Assembly (NCBI GenBank): GCA_037349315.1
Contig: JBAIAC010000008.1
Location: 121,518,001-121,582,000, forward strand
Length of the DNA stretch: 64,000 nucleotides
From: Chelydra serpentina
Lineage: Eukaryota; Chordata; Testudines; Chelydridae
Reading direction: 5' to 3'
Under the pieces are notes generated by a model that worked only from the letters and a program-made list of their open reading frames with translations, searched no databases and was not told the DNA's origin. A program made the translations under genes and the position numbers. Position 1 is the first letter of the stretch; each line of letters begins with the position of its first letter. Shown here in pieces: positions 45,485 through 56,380 of this stretch.

Positions 45485-45862
45485 CAGGGCCAGCTCTAGG
45501 CACCAGCAAAACAAGTTGGTGCTTGGGGCGGCACATTTCTAGGGGTGGCATTCTGGCGCCGGCCATGTCGCCCCTAAAAATGTGCCCCAGCCACCCTAGC
45601 TCGCTGCTGATTCGCGCGCTGCTGCTCCCCCTCCCTCCCAGGCTTGAGAGCCCGGGAGGGAGGGGGAGATCCCGAGCGGCCGCGGCGCACAAAACAGCTG
45701 ATTCGCGCGCTGCTGCTCCCCCCTCCCTCCCAGGCTTGAGAGCCTGGGGGGAGGAGGCAGGGCTGGGGATTTGGGGAAGCGGCGGAGTTGGGGTGGGGGG
45801 GGGGGAGGGGCGGCCAAAATTGTGTTTTGCTTGGGGTGGCAAAAATCCTAGAGCCGGCCCTG
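45485..45862. mobile_element. Non-autonomous hAT element (copy 1 of a GC-rich family)
   Basis: The ends 'cagggccagctctaggcacc' and 'aatcctagagccggccctg' are inverted repeats. Flanking 8-mers are 'gtctttgc' (45,477-45,484) and 'gtccttgc' (45,863-45,870), 7 of 8 identical. It shares nearly all its sequence with 60,313-60,632, but has an extra internal duplication of the 'gctgattcgcgcgctgctgc' segment (about 45,600-45,640 and 45,700-45,740). The 198-aa and 122-aa frames that cross it are repeat-derived. Confidence 0.88.
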
Positions 45863-46649
45863 GTCCTTGCTCTCCAGGGACACAAAGAGATCCATGGAAA
45901 AAAGAGCCCATACCCAAAACACCTCCCAGAGAGCTGGGTCATGCAGCTTCCACTTGCGTTCTGTGGAGAAATGTCTGCTTAGAGAATCCTCCATGGCCTG
46001 TGGATCCCAGGCAGGTGAACAGTAGTCAGCATGCTGTTCTAAAGGGTGATAGCTTCCACACAAAGCTGTGAGGAGTGTGCTTCTCCCTGTTTGACAGTTG
46101 TCTATTACATCAGCATGTTGTCCAATAACACCTAGACAGACTGGCTGTGGCTCTGAAAGGAGGAATTGTTTGTAGGCTAATATAACTGTTTTTAACTACA
46201 CCGCACTGATGTGCAGCACAGACTCCTCAAAGGAACATGTCCCTTGAGCAACCTATCCATCCATGTGTGCTGCCCAATCTAAGAGGGGTGTCTCTGTGTT
46301 TACAGTCTTTATAGGAAGTGGGGACTTGAACAGCACCCCCGCACATACTTTCCTTCTATCCTCCCACCAAGGAAGGCAGGCTAAGATTCTTTGGGGAACC
46401 ATGATTAGCAGGTCAAGATTATGCTTGCACGGAGTGTAGACATTTCACAACTAGGCTTGTACACATTTGAGGTAAAGTCTCATGAATGGGGTCACATAAG
46501 TACTCATGGCCATATGGTACAACAATGACAGGTAGAATTGTATAAACATTCTGGGGCTCACACAGATTCACTGAATGAGCCCAGTGATGGACAGAGAGTC
46601 AGCAGGCAAAGATCCTTGGGTGATGGTTCATAGCAGCATTAATGATACT

Positions 46650-46935
46650 ATCATGAGATATCTCACAGATAGCAGATGACTTCAGGGAACTCGAAACCCT
46701 GCTGAAGAAGAACATCATCCAAGCTATCCTCTCTGAGATCCTTTTTGTGCCATAAGCTAAGGAAGACAGAAGGCTCTGGAAGTGAATGGCTGTCTAATTA
46801 AGTGGTGGAGGGTTTCGGTTCTGTGGAGCATTAGCCCACCTTCTCTGGAGAGAGGAGTCCGTATAGTCTGGAAGGCCTCCACCTCAACAGAAGGGAAACC
46901 AATCTCCTTGGGGACAGCTGGGTAAAGTAGTCAGG
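46650..46935 (+). pseudogene. CR1 ORF1 esterase-like C-terminal remnant
   Basis: In broken frames: 'DDFRELETLLKKN', 'ILSEILFVP', and a 'GLHLN' stretch ('ggcctccacctcaacagaag', about 46,877-46,896) followed by an R-rich end. CR1 ORF1 proteins carry an SGNH-type esterase domain ending in an 'EGLHL' box with the catalytic His, and this order fits it. No open frame survives. Confidence 0.5.
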
Positions 46936-47059
46936 AGAGAGTTAAAGTAATAGCAAAAGGGATCTGTAAAAAGAGGGAAGATGAGAGCACTCATCACAAA
47001 ATTGAGATGTTGAAAACAAAATTAATCAAGGAACCAAAGGACATGAAGAGAAGTAATTC

Positions 47060-47715
47060 TTTAAGTGCTTGTATACCAATGCTAGGAGCCTGGGTAACAA
47101 ACAAGAGGAATTGGACATGTTCATTTATGAACATAAATTCGATCTAGTTTGTATTATTGAAACTTGAGGGATGAGTCACAGAATTGGAATGTTAAAATCA
47201 ATGGTCATAACCTATTTAGGAAGGACCGTGTGGGCGAAAGGGGAGGAGGAATGGCATTCTATGTCAAAAATGGTATTACCTGTTTCTGAGTCACTGATAT
47301 CTCAGAAGAAAATGATATTGAATGCTTAAGGATCAATCTCCTAACAGATAAAATATGCAGACGGGGTACTAGTTGGTGTCTGCTACAGACCACCAAATCA
47401 CACAAGGGAACAGGATGACCAATTCCTTATGCATCTATCTACAATGTGTAGGAAAAAAAGCTGCCTGATCATGTTAGACTTCAGTTTGACTGACATATGC
47501 TGGAGGTCTCATGCTGTCAATACTAAAACATCTTGGAATTTCTAAACATAATAGATGACAATTTCCTAACTCCGAAAGTGTTCCAGCCAACACAGGGGAA
47601 TTCTATATTAGAGCTTGTCCTAACAGAGAAAGGGAAACTGATCACAAAACTAACAATTAATGGTAGCTTCAGTACAAGTGATCATGACTTGATCACATTT
47701 ATAATGTGCAAGTAA
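47060..47715 (+). pseudogene. CR1 endonuclease domain remnant
   Basis: It starts with 'YTNARSLGNKQEELDMFIYE' (the standard CR1 'Y.NA.S..NK..EL' opening) and a 'FDLVCIIET' block. 'VGVCYRPPN' and 'QDDQFL' follow, then 'SFSTSDHDLITF', where SDH is the catalytic end motif. The last 60 codons (47,533-47,715) are open, and the rest holds stops. In active copies it would nick target DNA. Confidence 0.75.
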
Positions 47716-48494
47716 TATATATACTTGGTGCCTTAACAGGGCCAATGTCACAAAGACGAAAACAATTACGAGCCAAATCAGCTGGGAAGAAGAAATTAAA
47801 ACAGAAAGATGTGAATGAAATGGGAATCATTTCAGAATACCTTACTAGATGCCAAAAAGCCACAATTGAGGAAGGAGGCTGCACTGACTAAAAAATGATC
47901 TGGTTTAGAAGGGAAGCGAAGGCAGCTGTAAAATAAAATATATATATTTATATAGAACAATATATATATATAGAACAAATGGAAGTAAGGGGAAGTTGAT
48001 AGTAAGGAATATAAATCAGAAGTTAAGGAATTAAAGAAAATTGATAAGGAGACACAAATCTATGGCCAGTAAAGAACAATAAGGAGTTTTTGAAATATAT
48101 GAGTGTAACCCTTTTGCCCATCAGAGTTGGCAGCAACAAGGGCTGGGTTCAGTATCTAGGGGTTCCGTTCCAATAACACAATGCAAAACCAGCTCGAGCC
48201 CCCAACCTGTGACCTGGGACAAATACATACCACCCCCCGGGTGCCTCTAAGAGGCAATACTTCCCCTCTCGCAAGCACAGAGACTGAGTGTAGCAAAAGC
48301 CTTTTAATAACAGAGAGAAACAATGCGGCATTATGTTGGGGAAACACCCCAAACAGGATTCCTAACACAAACCATGAGCAAAAGACCCTTTGGGCTGTGT
48401 CCTTTCCCTTTGGTTCTTGAGTCCAGCACCCAAAAGTCACCCCTCCCACAGCTTCTGTCCCTGGTCTGTGCAGCCCCAGAGGGGTTCTTGAGTC

Positions 48495-48684
48495 ATAGAA
48501 TCATAGAATCTCAGGGTTGGAAGGGACCTCAGGAGATCTAGTCCAACCCCCTGCTCAAAGCAGGACAAATCCCCAATTTTTGCCCCAGATCCCTAAATGG
48601 CCCCCTCAAGGATTGAACTCACAACCCTGGGTTTAGCAGGACAATGCTCAAACCACTGAGCTATCCCTCCCCCCCCCCCACCCC
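48495..48684 (-). mobile_element. Turtle-type tRNA-derived SINE with CR1 tail
   Basis: On the minus strand the head has a pol III A box, 'TAGCTCAGTGGTTTGAGC' (48,646-48,663), and a B box region, 'GGGTTGTGAGTTCAATCC' (about 48,611-48,628). These are followed by a unique middle and then the CR1-like tail with 'CTGAGGTCCCTTCCAACCC' and 'GATTCTATGATTCTAT'. The possible target duplication is 'gagtc' (48,490-48,494 and 48,685-48,689). The tail is the same as the end of the CR1 at 16,230-16,290, so CR1 enzymes would have moved it. Confidence 0.92.
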
Positions 48685-48689
48685 GAGTC

Positions 48690-49022
48690 TTCAGTGGAAG
48701 ACTCCCATCAATGTCAGTGGGTTTTGGATGAAGCCCTTAAACCTTGGCCTCCCTTCTGAGATTGCAAAGCGGGGGTGAGGGGACAGTTCTGATGCCCACT
48801 TCAGTTTTCACAAAAGAACTGGATCGATGCCATCAGCACATGACAATGTATGGATTTAACTAAACTCTGAGCTTCTGTGAATTGAATGTTGCTGCACCAT
48901 CCAAAGTGTTGGTCTGTGGACTCCTGGGTTGGTCCATACACTGTCTAAGATTTCCACAGGGATCTGCACCTGCGTTTGAATTTTGTTAAGGGTCCACAAA
49001 TGAAAAAAGGTTGAAAGCCACT
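48690..49022. mobile_element. hAT-like fragment, right end only
   Basis: Ends 'aaaggttgaaagccactg', which inverted reads as the hAT end CAGTGGCTTTCAACC. No left end or target duplication was found, so the left border is arbitrary. Confidence 0.4.
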
Positions 49023-50089
49023 GCTCTAATTATATGTGATGGCATGTGTGGGCACAGCTAACCATGCTTCACTGCTCTTTCCCCACTTTGAGTCCAGCAA
49101 CCCTTGGTCAGTGCAGCCCCCCCAGAGTTCAAAAGTTAATCTGCAGAGTTTACTTCCCAGCCTGGGTGGGAAGGGGGAGGTATGGGGGCACCTTCTGTGC
49201 TCCGCTGCTCGTGTCGACAGCCGATTGCCACACCTCTCCATGGGGTTCTGCTACAGTCTTCACCGCAAGCCTCTCCTCCCCGCTAGCTGTCCTGCCAGCC
49301 ACTCACCAATATATCTTCAGGCCCAACCCACCCCCCTACTTAACACAGCTCTCAGTGATTTCAGCTCTAGTTCAGCTCTTTAGTGATTTCAGCTCTCAGT
49401 GATTTCAGCTGGTAGTAGGGGAGCCTCAGTGCTGGTGCACCACTAGCCCAAAGTAGGTCTAATGCTTAGCTCTAGGTATCAGTTATTTCAGATTTGCAGC
49501 ATGTAATCAGACTCCTAACAAAGTCAAAATTAGCTCTGCTATTACACAGTGGAGAGAGGAGGGGTCAAAGTGGTGTTTAGGGCCCTGAGAAGGGGCCCAC
49601 ACTACCAGGTACAAATACCTGTCCCCAACCTCTCTCAATTCACTGGGTTTTGGAACCCATGTCCCTCGCCTAGTGAGTGCTATTTAGTTGAGGGCGAGTC
49701 ATCATAAAAGGGCAGGTACAGTTCTACTGTCCTTGATTCAGATAATCAGGATAACACCACTTTATTCTTCCAGCCCCAGTAACACGCAGACTGGGGATCC
49801 CAGAGCAGCCAAGTGACCATTTGGGCAAGCAGTCCCATCATGTTAGGCGGGGTGGGTGTGCCCATGCAAATGAGATCAGCCCCTGAAGTCCTTTTCCACA
49901 ACTCACCACCAGATGTCAGGGTAGAGCTGACTCTGTTTACATTAGGGACAAAAAGAATCTTGACAATAATATTGGTCCATGGCAGAACCGTCCATGGCAG
50001 AATTATCAATAGTAATGCAGAAAGCCAAAGTTCAATAAATATCTCTGTCCTGTATTTGGAGAAAAATCAGATGATATAGTTTCATCATA

Positions 50090-50800
50090 AGGTGATAACA
50101 CTCTTTCTATTCCACTAATATTCGTGGAGGATGATAAACAGAAGTTACTAAGTCAGACATTTTAAAATCAGCAGGTCTACAGAACTTGGATCCAAGAGTT
50201 TTTAAACAGCTGGCTGAGGAGTTTGCTGGATTGTCAATTGACGTAGAGGATGTTGGTTTTCAATAAGTCTTGGAACACTGGGGAACCTCCAGAACACTGG
50301 AAGGAAGCTAATGTAACAATTTTTAAAAAGGATAAACAGGGTGACCTGGGTAATTATAGGCCTGCCAGCCTGACATCTATCCCAGGCAAGATAATGGAGT
50401 GGCTAATATGTGATTCTATTCATAAAAAAAAATTAAAGCAGGGTAATCTAATTAATCCAAATCACCACGGGTTTATGGAAAACAGATCCTGTCAAACTAA
50501 CCTGATATCTTTTTTGGATGAGATTACAAGTTTGGTTGATATAGGTAATAATGCTGACAGAATATTCTTAGACTTCTATAAGGCATTTGACTTAGTACCA
50601 CATGACATTTTGATTTAAAAAAAACTTGAATATACAATTAACATGGCACATATTAAATGGGTTATAAACTGGCTAACTGATAGATATCAAAACGTAACCA
50701 TAAATGGGGAATCATCATCGAATGGGTCTATTTCCAGTGGGGTTCAACAGAGATCAATTCTTGGCCCTATGCTATTTAATATTTTTATCAGTGACCCAGG
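50090..50800 (+). pseudogene. CR1 reverse transcriptase domain remnant
   Basis: The open part is 50,250-50,618 (122 codons). 'NTGEPPEHWKEANVTIFKKD', 'GDLGNYRPASLTSIPGKIME', 'NHHGFMENRSCQTNLISFLD' and 'IFLDFYKAFDLVPHDIL' give the fingers and the first catalytic Asp (LDF.KAFD). Further on are 'GVQQRSILGPMLFNIFISD'-type residues (about 50,740-50,795). The FADD box is deleted, as the sequence jumps to the C-terminal region near 50,830. Confidence 0.8.
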
Positions 50801-51308
50801 AGAAAACATGTGACCATGAGCTCTCGTTGTGGTGCTGTGACCAAAAGAGCTAATCTGACCCAGGGTTGCATAAACAGGTTAATCTTGAGTACGAGTAGAG
50901 ATATTATTTTTTACCTCTGTATTTGGCACTTGTGCGACTGTTGCTGGAATACAATGTCCAGTTTTGGTGTCCACAATTGAAGAAGGATGTGGATAAATTA
51001 GAGAAGGTTCAGAGAAGAGCCATCAGAACAACTAAATGATTAGAAAACATGCCAACTAGTGACAGACTCAAGGATCTCAATCTGTTTAGCTTAACAAATA
51101 GAAAGTTAAGGGGTGAGTTGATTGCAGACTATAAGTACCTACATGGGAAACAAATATTTTATAATGGGCACGTCAATTTAACAGAGAAACATATAAACAC
51201 AATCTAATGGCCAGAAATTGAAGCTAAACGATTCAGACTGGAAATTAGACATACATTTTTAACAGTGTCAGTAATTAACCATTGGTACAATTTAGGAAAG
51301 GTCATGGT

Positions 51309-51718
51309 CACTGTTCTCTCTAAGCTGTGTGCACGCACACAGATCCTAAACCCCATGCACACGGCGAAACACCATGCGCACAAAAAATGAAATACTACAT
51401 AGGAGCCAGGCTGAAATATCATTTACGGGCAACTTTTGACATTGTTCGCCCACCATCTATCAACACAGCCAGATTCTACTAGCTGGCAAGGAGGGGAAAA
51501 GGAAAGGAGGGCAATGAATCATACCCCTCCCCGCCAGCATTTCAAACGTAGAACGTTGATCACGTGGGACGGTCGGGACTCACACATCTCCTTGTATAAG
51601 CATTTTACTTGCTTGGGCGCATTTACCTCATAGCGCACAAATTTGAACTCTGCTTCAAAAATTTGCACAGAAGAAATTTTTTGCACACACGGCCTGTCAA
51701 AAATTAGAGGGAACATTG
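51309..51718. mobile_element. hAT MITE inserted in CR1, perfect 8-bp duplication
   Basis: The ends 'cactgttctctctaagctgt' and 'aaaattagagggaacattg' are inverted relatives. 'gtcatggt' flanks both sides (51,301-51,308 and 51,719-51,726). The CR1 3' region continues across the joint. The element is 410 bp with no transposase. Its 65-72-aa frames are not genes. Confidence 0.9.
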
Positions 51719-51895
51719 GTCATGGTGGATTCTCTATTACTGACCATTTTAAAATCAAGACTGGATGTTTTTTTGAAAGATCTGCTCTAGGAATTATTTT
51801 GTGGAAGTTCTAGGGCCTGTGTTATACAAGAGATCGGACTAGCTGATCACAATGGTCCCTTCTGGTTTTAGAATCTATGAATCCTTCATATGCAT

Positions 51896-52588
51896 CTGTA
51901 CTAGGGAAAGAGGTCAAGTTTAGGTCAGACAATCTAAGCAAAGCCAGTAGAATTTATATGCTTCATAGAAGTGTGTTTCAAAGCAGCGTCTTGTTAAAGG
52001 ATGCATTGTATAAATCAAAAAAATAAATCAGGCTAAATACATGTAGGCTATTTTTTAGCCATTTAAACTATTACAACTGATTAACTGGAAAAGAGGAAAG
52101 TTAATCACTAACAAGCATGAGATAAAAGCAATTCTGCACACAGTATTCAGGCGAATTCCCATTGGCTTGAATGGGATTTTGTCTGAATAAGGAGCACAGA
52201 CTCAAGCCCAACATTGGACCACTAGGGATTTAGTACTGCAGCCTATTAATTGAAAGATTAATGCTTCTTTAAAAAAAAAAAAAAAAAAAAGTGGGCTTTT
52301 TTAGGCTTAAAAAAAAAATCCTCCATAATCCTCACGCCAATACCTGTTACTTTCTGCTGAAAAATAAATCTGACACTCAATGCTCTAATAATGTTTTACT
52401 ACTCAGAATCCTTGTAACCTTTTCCTGGTAATTCAGTTGTTATTTTTACCTTTTTGAGACTTTTTTTTAAACTCATCTGATCATTATGAAGTGATATTTT
52501 AGTCTGATAAACTCTGTATATCTTTTCCACTGTAGTTTAGGAAAATCCCAATTTGCCACTGGCACAACACAAAAGGATACAGAAAATA
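51896..52588. other. AT-rich DNA, nothing recognised
   Basis: Contains a poly-A run of about 22 at 52,269-52,290 and a short 'ttcccattggcttgaatggg' palindrome near 52,157. Confidence 0.45.
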
Positions 52589-52596
52589 GGCTAAAT

Positions 52597-52922
52597 CAGC
52601 GGTTCTCAAACTGTGAGTCGCAACCCCATTTTAATGGGGTCACCAGGGCTGACTTAGACTTTCTAGGGCCCTGGGCTGAAGCCGAAGCCTGAGCCCCACC
52701 GCCTGGGGAGGAAGCCAAAGCTCGAGGACTTCAGCCCTGGGCTGTGGGGCTTAAGTTACAGGCCCCCTGCCTGGGGATGAAGCCTTTGGGCTTTGACTTT
52801 GACTCTCTCACCCAGGGCGGTGGGGCTTGGGTGGGCTCAAGCTTCAGTCCCTCCTCGTGGGGTTGTGTAGTAATGTTTGTTGTCAGAAGGGGGTTGTGGT
52901 GCAATGAAGTTTGAGAAACCCA
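52597..52922. mobile_element. hAT MITE, perfect 8-bp duplication
   Basis: The ends 'cagcggttctcaaactgtga' and 'gaagtttgagaaaccca' carry the standard hAT CAG-GGTTCTCAAA end. 'ggctaaat' flanks both sides (52,589-52,596 and 52,923-52,930). The 326-bp body is rich in 'gaagcc' and 'gggctg' units and has no transposase. Confidence 0.9.
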
Positions 52923-52940
52923 GGCTAAATTGTACTCTAA

Positions 52941-53235
52941 CAGCATGTCTACACTTACCTCCAGTTCGATTGATCCAGTGGGGGTCAATTTATCGCGTCT
53001 AGTGAAGACGCGATAAATCAACCGCTGAGTGCTCTCCCATCAACTCCCGTACTCCACCGGAGCGAAAAGTGTAGGCAGAGTCGACGGGGGAGCGGCAGCA
53101 GTCGATCTACCACAGTGAAGACACCGAGGTAAGTAGCTCTAAGTACGTCGACTTCAGCTATGCTATTTTTGTAGCTGAAGTTGCGTAAACTTAGATGGAC
53201 TTAGCTTGCCCCACCCCCCCAGCATAGACAAGGCC
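52941..53235. mobile_element. Harbinger-like MITE, TAA duplication, inverse orientation
   Basis: The ends are 'cagcatgtctacactta' and 'agcatagacaaggcc', with TAA on both sides (52,938-52,940 and 53,236-53,238). The inner hairpin 'atttatcgcgtctag' against 'gacgcgataaat' is at 52,986-53,018. The inverted 'acttcagctatgct' and 'gtagctgaagttgc' pair is now on the right, so it is inverted relative to the copies at 11,217 and 53,669. It lies 18 bp from the previous hAT element. Confidence 0.75.
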
Positions 53236-53668
53236 TAAGTTATATCAGTGTAACAAATCATAATTTATCCCAATGTAGAAGATTTTTTATTTGTAACATT
53301 GATAAAAAGACAGTAACATACATCAGCAGGACGGAACTGTGAATGAAAAGCTTGATCCTCATATATATTTCTTACTCTAAGCCCCACTGAAGGTTGAAAC
53401 CTTTAAGCCAGGGATAGGAGGGGTGAAAGACTCTTGTCTGGTTTGCAGGGGAAGAGGGAGTAGCCTTTTACAGCCAGCAGAGGGAACAAGGCTCAGGAGC
53501 TGCTGCAAAACGGGGAGTGGATTAGCATGGTGACGCTGGCTCATCCCCAGGGACCGGAAGGGCTGGTGAGTTCAAAAGGGGCAAGCACAGTGGGAGAAGC
53601 CCCTTTTCTCCCAGACCAGGTGGAGCAGTGCTGGACTTCCTTTGAAAGATCTGAGAAATCCACACTTA

Positions 53669-53964
53669 GGGCTGGTCTACACTAACCCCCCAATTCGAAC
53701 TAAGATATGCAACTTCAGCTACGTGAATAACGTAGCTGAAGTCGAACTATCTTAGTTCGAATGAAAAGGTACTTACCCGGGGTCCACACACAGCGCGCAG
53801 GCTCCCCCGTCGACTCCGCCTACTCCGTTCGTGGAGCAGGATTACAAGCGTCGACGGGGGAGCACTTCCTGGTTCGATTTATCGCGTCTAGACAAGACGC
53901 GATACATCGAACCCAGAAGATCGATTGGACTCCTCCGACGGGACGCGTAAGTATAGACGTACCC
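53669..53964. mobile_element. Harbinger-like MITE
   Basis: The ends 'gggctggtctacactaaccc' and 'gtatagacgtaccc' are flanked by TTA (53,666-53,668) and TTG (53,965-53,967). It has the same hairpins as the 11,217 copy, including 'gatttatcgcgtctag' against 'gacgcgata' at 53,876-53,905. The 104-aa and 92-aa frames across it are repeat shadows. Confidence 0.75.
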
Positions 53965-53967
53965 TTG

Positions 53968-54095
53968 GAATCACAGAATCTCAGGGTTGGAAGGGACCTC
54001 AGGAAGTCATCTAGTCCAATCCCCTGCTCAAAGAAGGACCAACCACAACTTCCCAAACAAGGTTCCAATAGCTGACCCCACACAATATTTACCAT
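53968..54095 (-). mobile_element. CR1 3'-end fragment
   Basis: The plus strand reads 'aatcacagaatctcagggtt', 'ggaagggacctcaggaagtc' and 'tccaatcccctgctcaaag'. This is the antisense of the CR1 tail seen at 16,225-16,290. It starts right at the border of the Harbinger MITE. Confidence 0.8.
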
Positions 54096-54289
54096 CACTC
54101 ATCTCAAGTGAGCAAGGGCTAAAAGTGAATTTCAACAAAATAATGAAAATAAAGCAAACTACAAGAAGAATTTAAAAACTACAAAGCAAAAGGAGATTAA
54201 CATGAGATAACAGCATACAGTTGTTTCACAACCACATCCTATAATTCCTAAGAAATCTGCACATGAACAAGCAAATTGTTGCCACAGGT

Positions 54290-54425
54290 GCACCTAGCCT
54301 CTGAACTCTTGAGACAGGGATTGTCTTTTCGCTGCAAGTCTATACAATGTCTAACACAGTAGGGCCCTATCTCTGATCGGTGTCTCTTTGCACTATTCCA
54401 ATAAAATAATTATCATTATGGTTTT
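54290..54425 (+). mobile_element. LINE 3'-tail relic (L3/CR1-like)
   Basis: 'gagacagggattgtcttttc', 'acaatgtctaacacagtagg', 'gccctatctctgatcggtgt' and a terminal 'aataaaataattatcatt' follow the usual tail pattern of L3-like LINEs. Confidence 0.55.
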
Positions 54426-56380
54426 TTGTAACAGAGACAAAAGGTGCATACCAGGCACCTTTCATCAGAAGTATGCCAACCCTCACGTTAGGCGAGTGAG
54501 ACTGAGGTGACTGCTGAAGACAAAAGGTAGCCATTTAAAATGACGGACCAGATTCACTGCTCTACTCCCACAACATAGCTTTTGGTTACACAGTAGGCCA
54601 GCCCTCATGTGACATCCACTGCAGTGACCGTTTTCCTTTATAAACAATCTAGCCTTTTTAAAAGGGTTTAGTAATTTTTCTCTACATTAATCTAAAGATC
54701 TGAACATATTAGGATTCCTATATTTTAGTGATAACAAATATTTTCCCTGCAAAGGATCAGTTTCCTTTATTAGATTACATTTTAGAAGCCTTGTTGAGAT
54801 TAAAAATCACTTTTATATTTGTATGTGCAAGAATCTTGCTGTTGTGATTTATGTGTCTATAAAAGCCATATATACTATGATATACAATAAGCCAGGCATG
54901 CTGTAGCACTAAATTTTATGCTGTAAAGACTACTGATGCCTCAGGCTTTTATGGACGAGATGATACATGAAGCTGTACATGAGGAGATTACATATTAGTT
55001 TCTTAATTGACTTTAAATTACAACAAGGGTTTTGTTGAGTGTTTGTTTTTTTTAAATGCTTGGCAACCTAGCAACAAGCAAATGTATGCAATTGTGAATG
55101 TAAAGAACCCATCAACTAGCTAAATTCACATATCTACAAAGAATGGAGCAGTATATTTTTATATACGAATTTGCAAATCTATAGTTCAGATCCTTTCAGC
55201 TATTCCATAATGAATCCTTCTCAAATGGCCCCAATTAGCATATACAAATTTGTAACCAACTCTCTCACACTTGGTATATCTTTCCTCAGGTAGGGAGGGA
55301 GTCAATCATTTACAGAGTTTGAAAAATTCAGTTTAATCTTGTTTGCACTGTATTCCTTTTCACCTCCTCCAACATTTCACCAATTTGATACAGGTCCATA
55401 TGTGTACAATTCAAAAGCAACTTCAGGTTGCCACAACTGAAATCTGAAGTATGCTTGTTTCGTAACAGTTTAATCACTTGGAACAAAAAATCAACAACTG
55501 AGATATCACAGCTTGATGAAGTGGTTGGTACACACACGCTTTAACTCTTTATGATGTATCATATTTTATTGCACACCTTTCAGAGGCAGTATCTTTGACT
55601 GGGTAAACGGGATTTAAAAATAATTCGGATGATGTGTTTCCATAGAACCGACGCTGAGGGTACCCAGACGGATTGTACCAATAAGAGACAAATATAGACA
55701 GTTTCCATTTCTACTCCATATTATGTTGTCCTTGCAACCTTTCTGAAACACACACATTTTTTTTTTTTTTGGACTATCAAATATATTTGGCACAAAACAG
55801 AAGACCAATTGTCTTCCTAGTTTCTTAAAAAAACAACTTTCAACTGAAGAAAAAATAGTGAATTATAGATCTTAGCAACAGTAAGACAAATTCCTATAGG
55901 CAAGAATAAATAAGTAGTTTTCTTTGAAGTTCATTTTCAAAGGGCCAGGTGGACCCTTCACACTAAAAAACCTGCAGAAGCAGGCTGACGGTGAGTGGGG
56001 TCCGAGAGTGAGAAGACAGACGACAGAAAACTCCATGAAGGGAACCTTGAACAGTTTCCCTGAGATTGTTCTGTCAGGGAAGGGATGCCCAAAACCTGAA
56101 TATGCCCTAGGATCTGTTGGGGGCAAGGAACATCTTATGCACAAGTCCTCAGGCCTTCCACACTGGATCTGGAGCTCTACACCCAGATTTCCCAAGCTCC
56201 CTGTGTGACAGAGACTTTTCTGCCCACCATTGTCCTTGAAACACAGAAAGGGACAGTTTGCATTTCAACACTTGTCCCCACAGCGACAAGAGTTAGAAAC
56301 TCTTTTTAAAATGGAAGTGAGATTCTCATGTAATCACATGACTCCCGGAACTGAGGTTTTAAGATCCCGCCCCCCCCCCC

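Larger units (their letters stand above)
44042..46555 (-). mobile_element. Older DIRS copy, 3' half, interrupted by a hAT element
   Basis: Collinear with the 3' half of the DIRS at 27 kb. A terminal repeat remnant lies at 44,042-44,240 ('cattcttcaagatatattg', 'ggttgcacatgcacc'). The internal complementary region is at about 44,310-44,405 ('aaacacatctcaaagaactc', 'acttcaagtgattgccccta'). Recombinase sequence follows at about 44,410-45,180, then RNase H and reverse transcriptase sequence to about 46,555. The element is split by the hAT copy at 45,485-45,862. The 5' half is missing, and the adjoining DNA is CR1. Substitution density is much higher than in the main copy. Confidence 0.78.
48104..49990. 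mobile_element. LTR-like insertion in CR1, itself holding a SINE and a hAT fragment
   Basis: Begins abruptly inside CR1 with 'tgtaacccttttgcccatca', the terminal sequence of a turtle LTR family I recognise by pattern. It continues with 'ctctaagaggcaatacttcc' and 'ctgtccctggtctgtgcagc'. A related 'ttggtcagtgcagcccccc' at about 49,105 suggests the LTR body resumes after the nested elements. A minus-strand AATAAA lies near 49,758 ('ccactttattcttccagcc'). The right end is unclear; 'aagaatcttgaca' near 49,968 is one candidate. Short tandem 'gtgatttcagctct' units are at 49,350-49,410. Confidence 0.5.
46600..51895 (+). mobile_element. Long CR1 LINE, decayed and split by two later insertions
   Basis: Parts in sense order: the end of ORF1 at about 46,650-46,930, the endonuclease at 47,060-47,700, the endonuclease-RT linker to 48,103, reverse transcriptase at about 50,090-50,800, the C-terminal region at about 50,830-51,308 and 51,727-51,830, and a 3' end with 'agaatctatgaatcc' at about 51,870-51,885. 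Inserted are an LTR-like block (48,104 to about 50,000) and a hAT MITE (51,309-51,718). Without the inserts it spans about 3 kb. Stops and indels are frequent. Confidence 0.82.

Noticed and set aside
45475..46071. 198-codon plus-strand frame
   Set aside because: It spans the GC-rich hAT copy and the flanking antisense DIRS sequence. No conserved protein pattern.
48611..48663. Functional tRNA gene
   Set aside because: The A and B boxes belong to a SINE head. The acceptor stem is not closed, and the CR1 tail follows.
49350..49412. CRISPR-like array from repeated 'gtgatttcagctct'
   Set aside because: Three short, irregularly spaced units in vertebrate LTR-like DNA without unique spacers of constant size.
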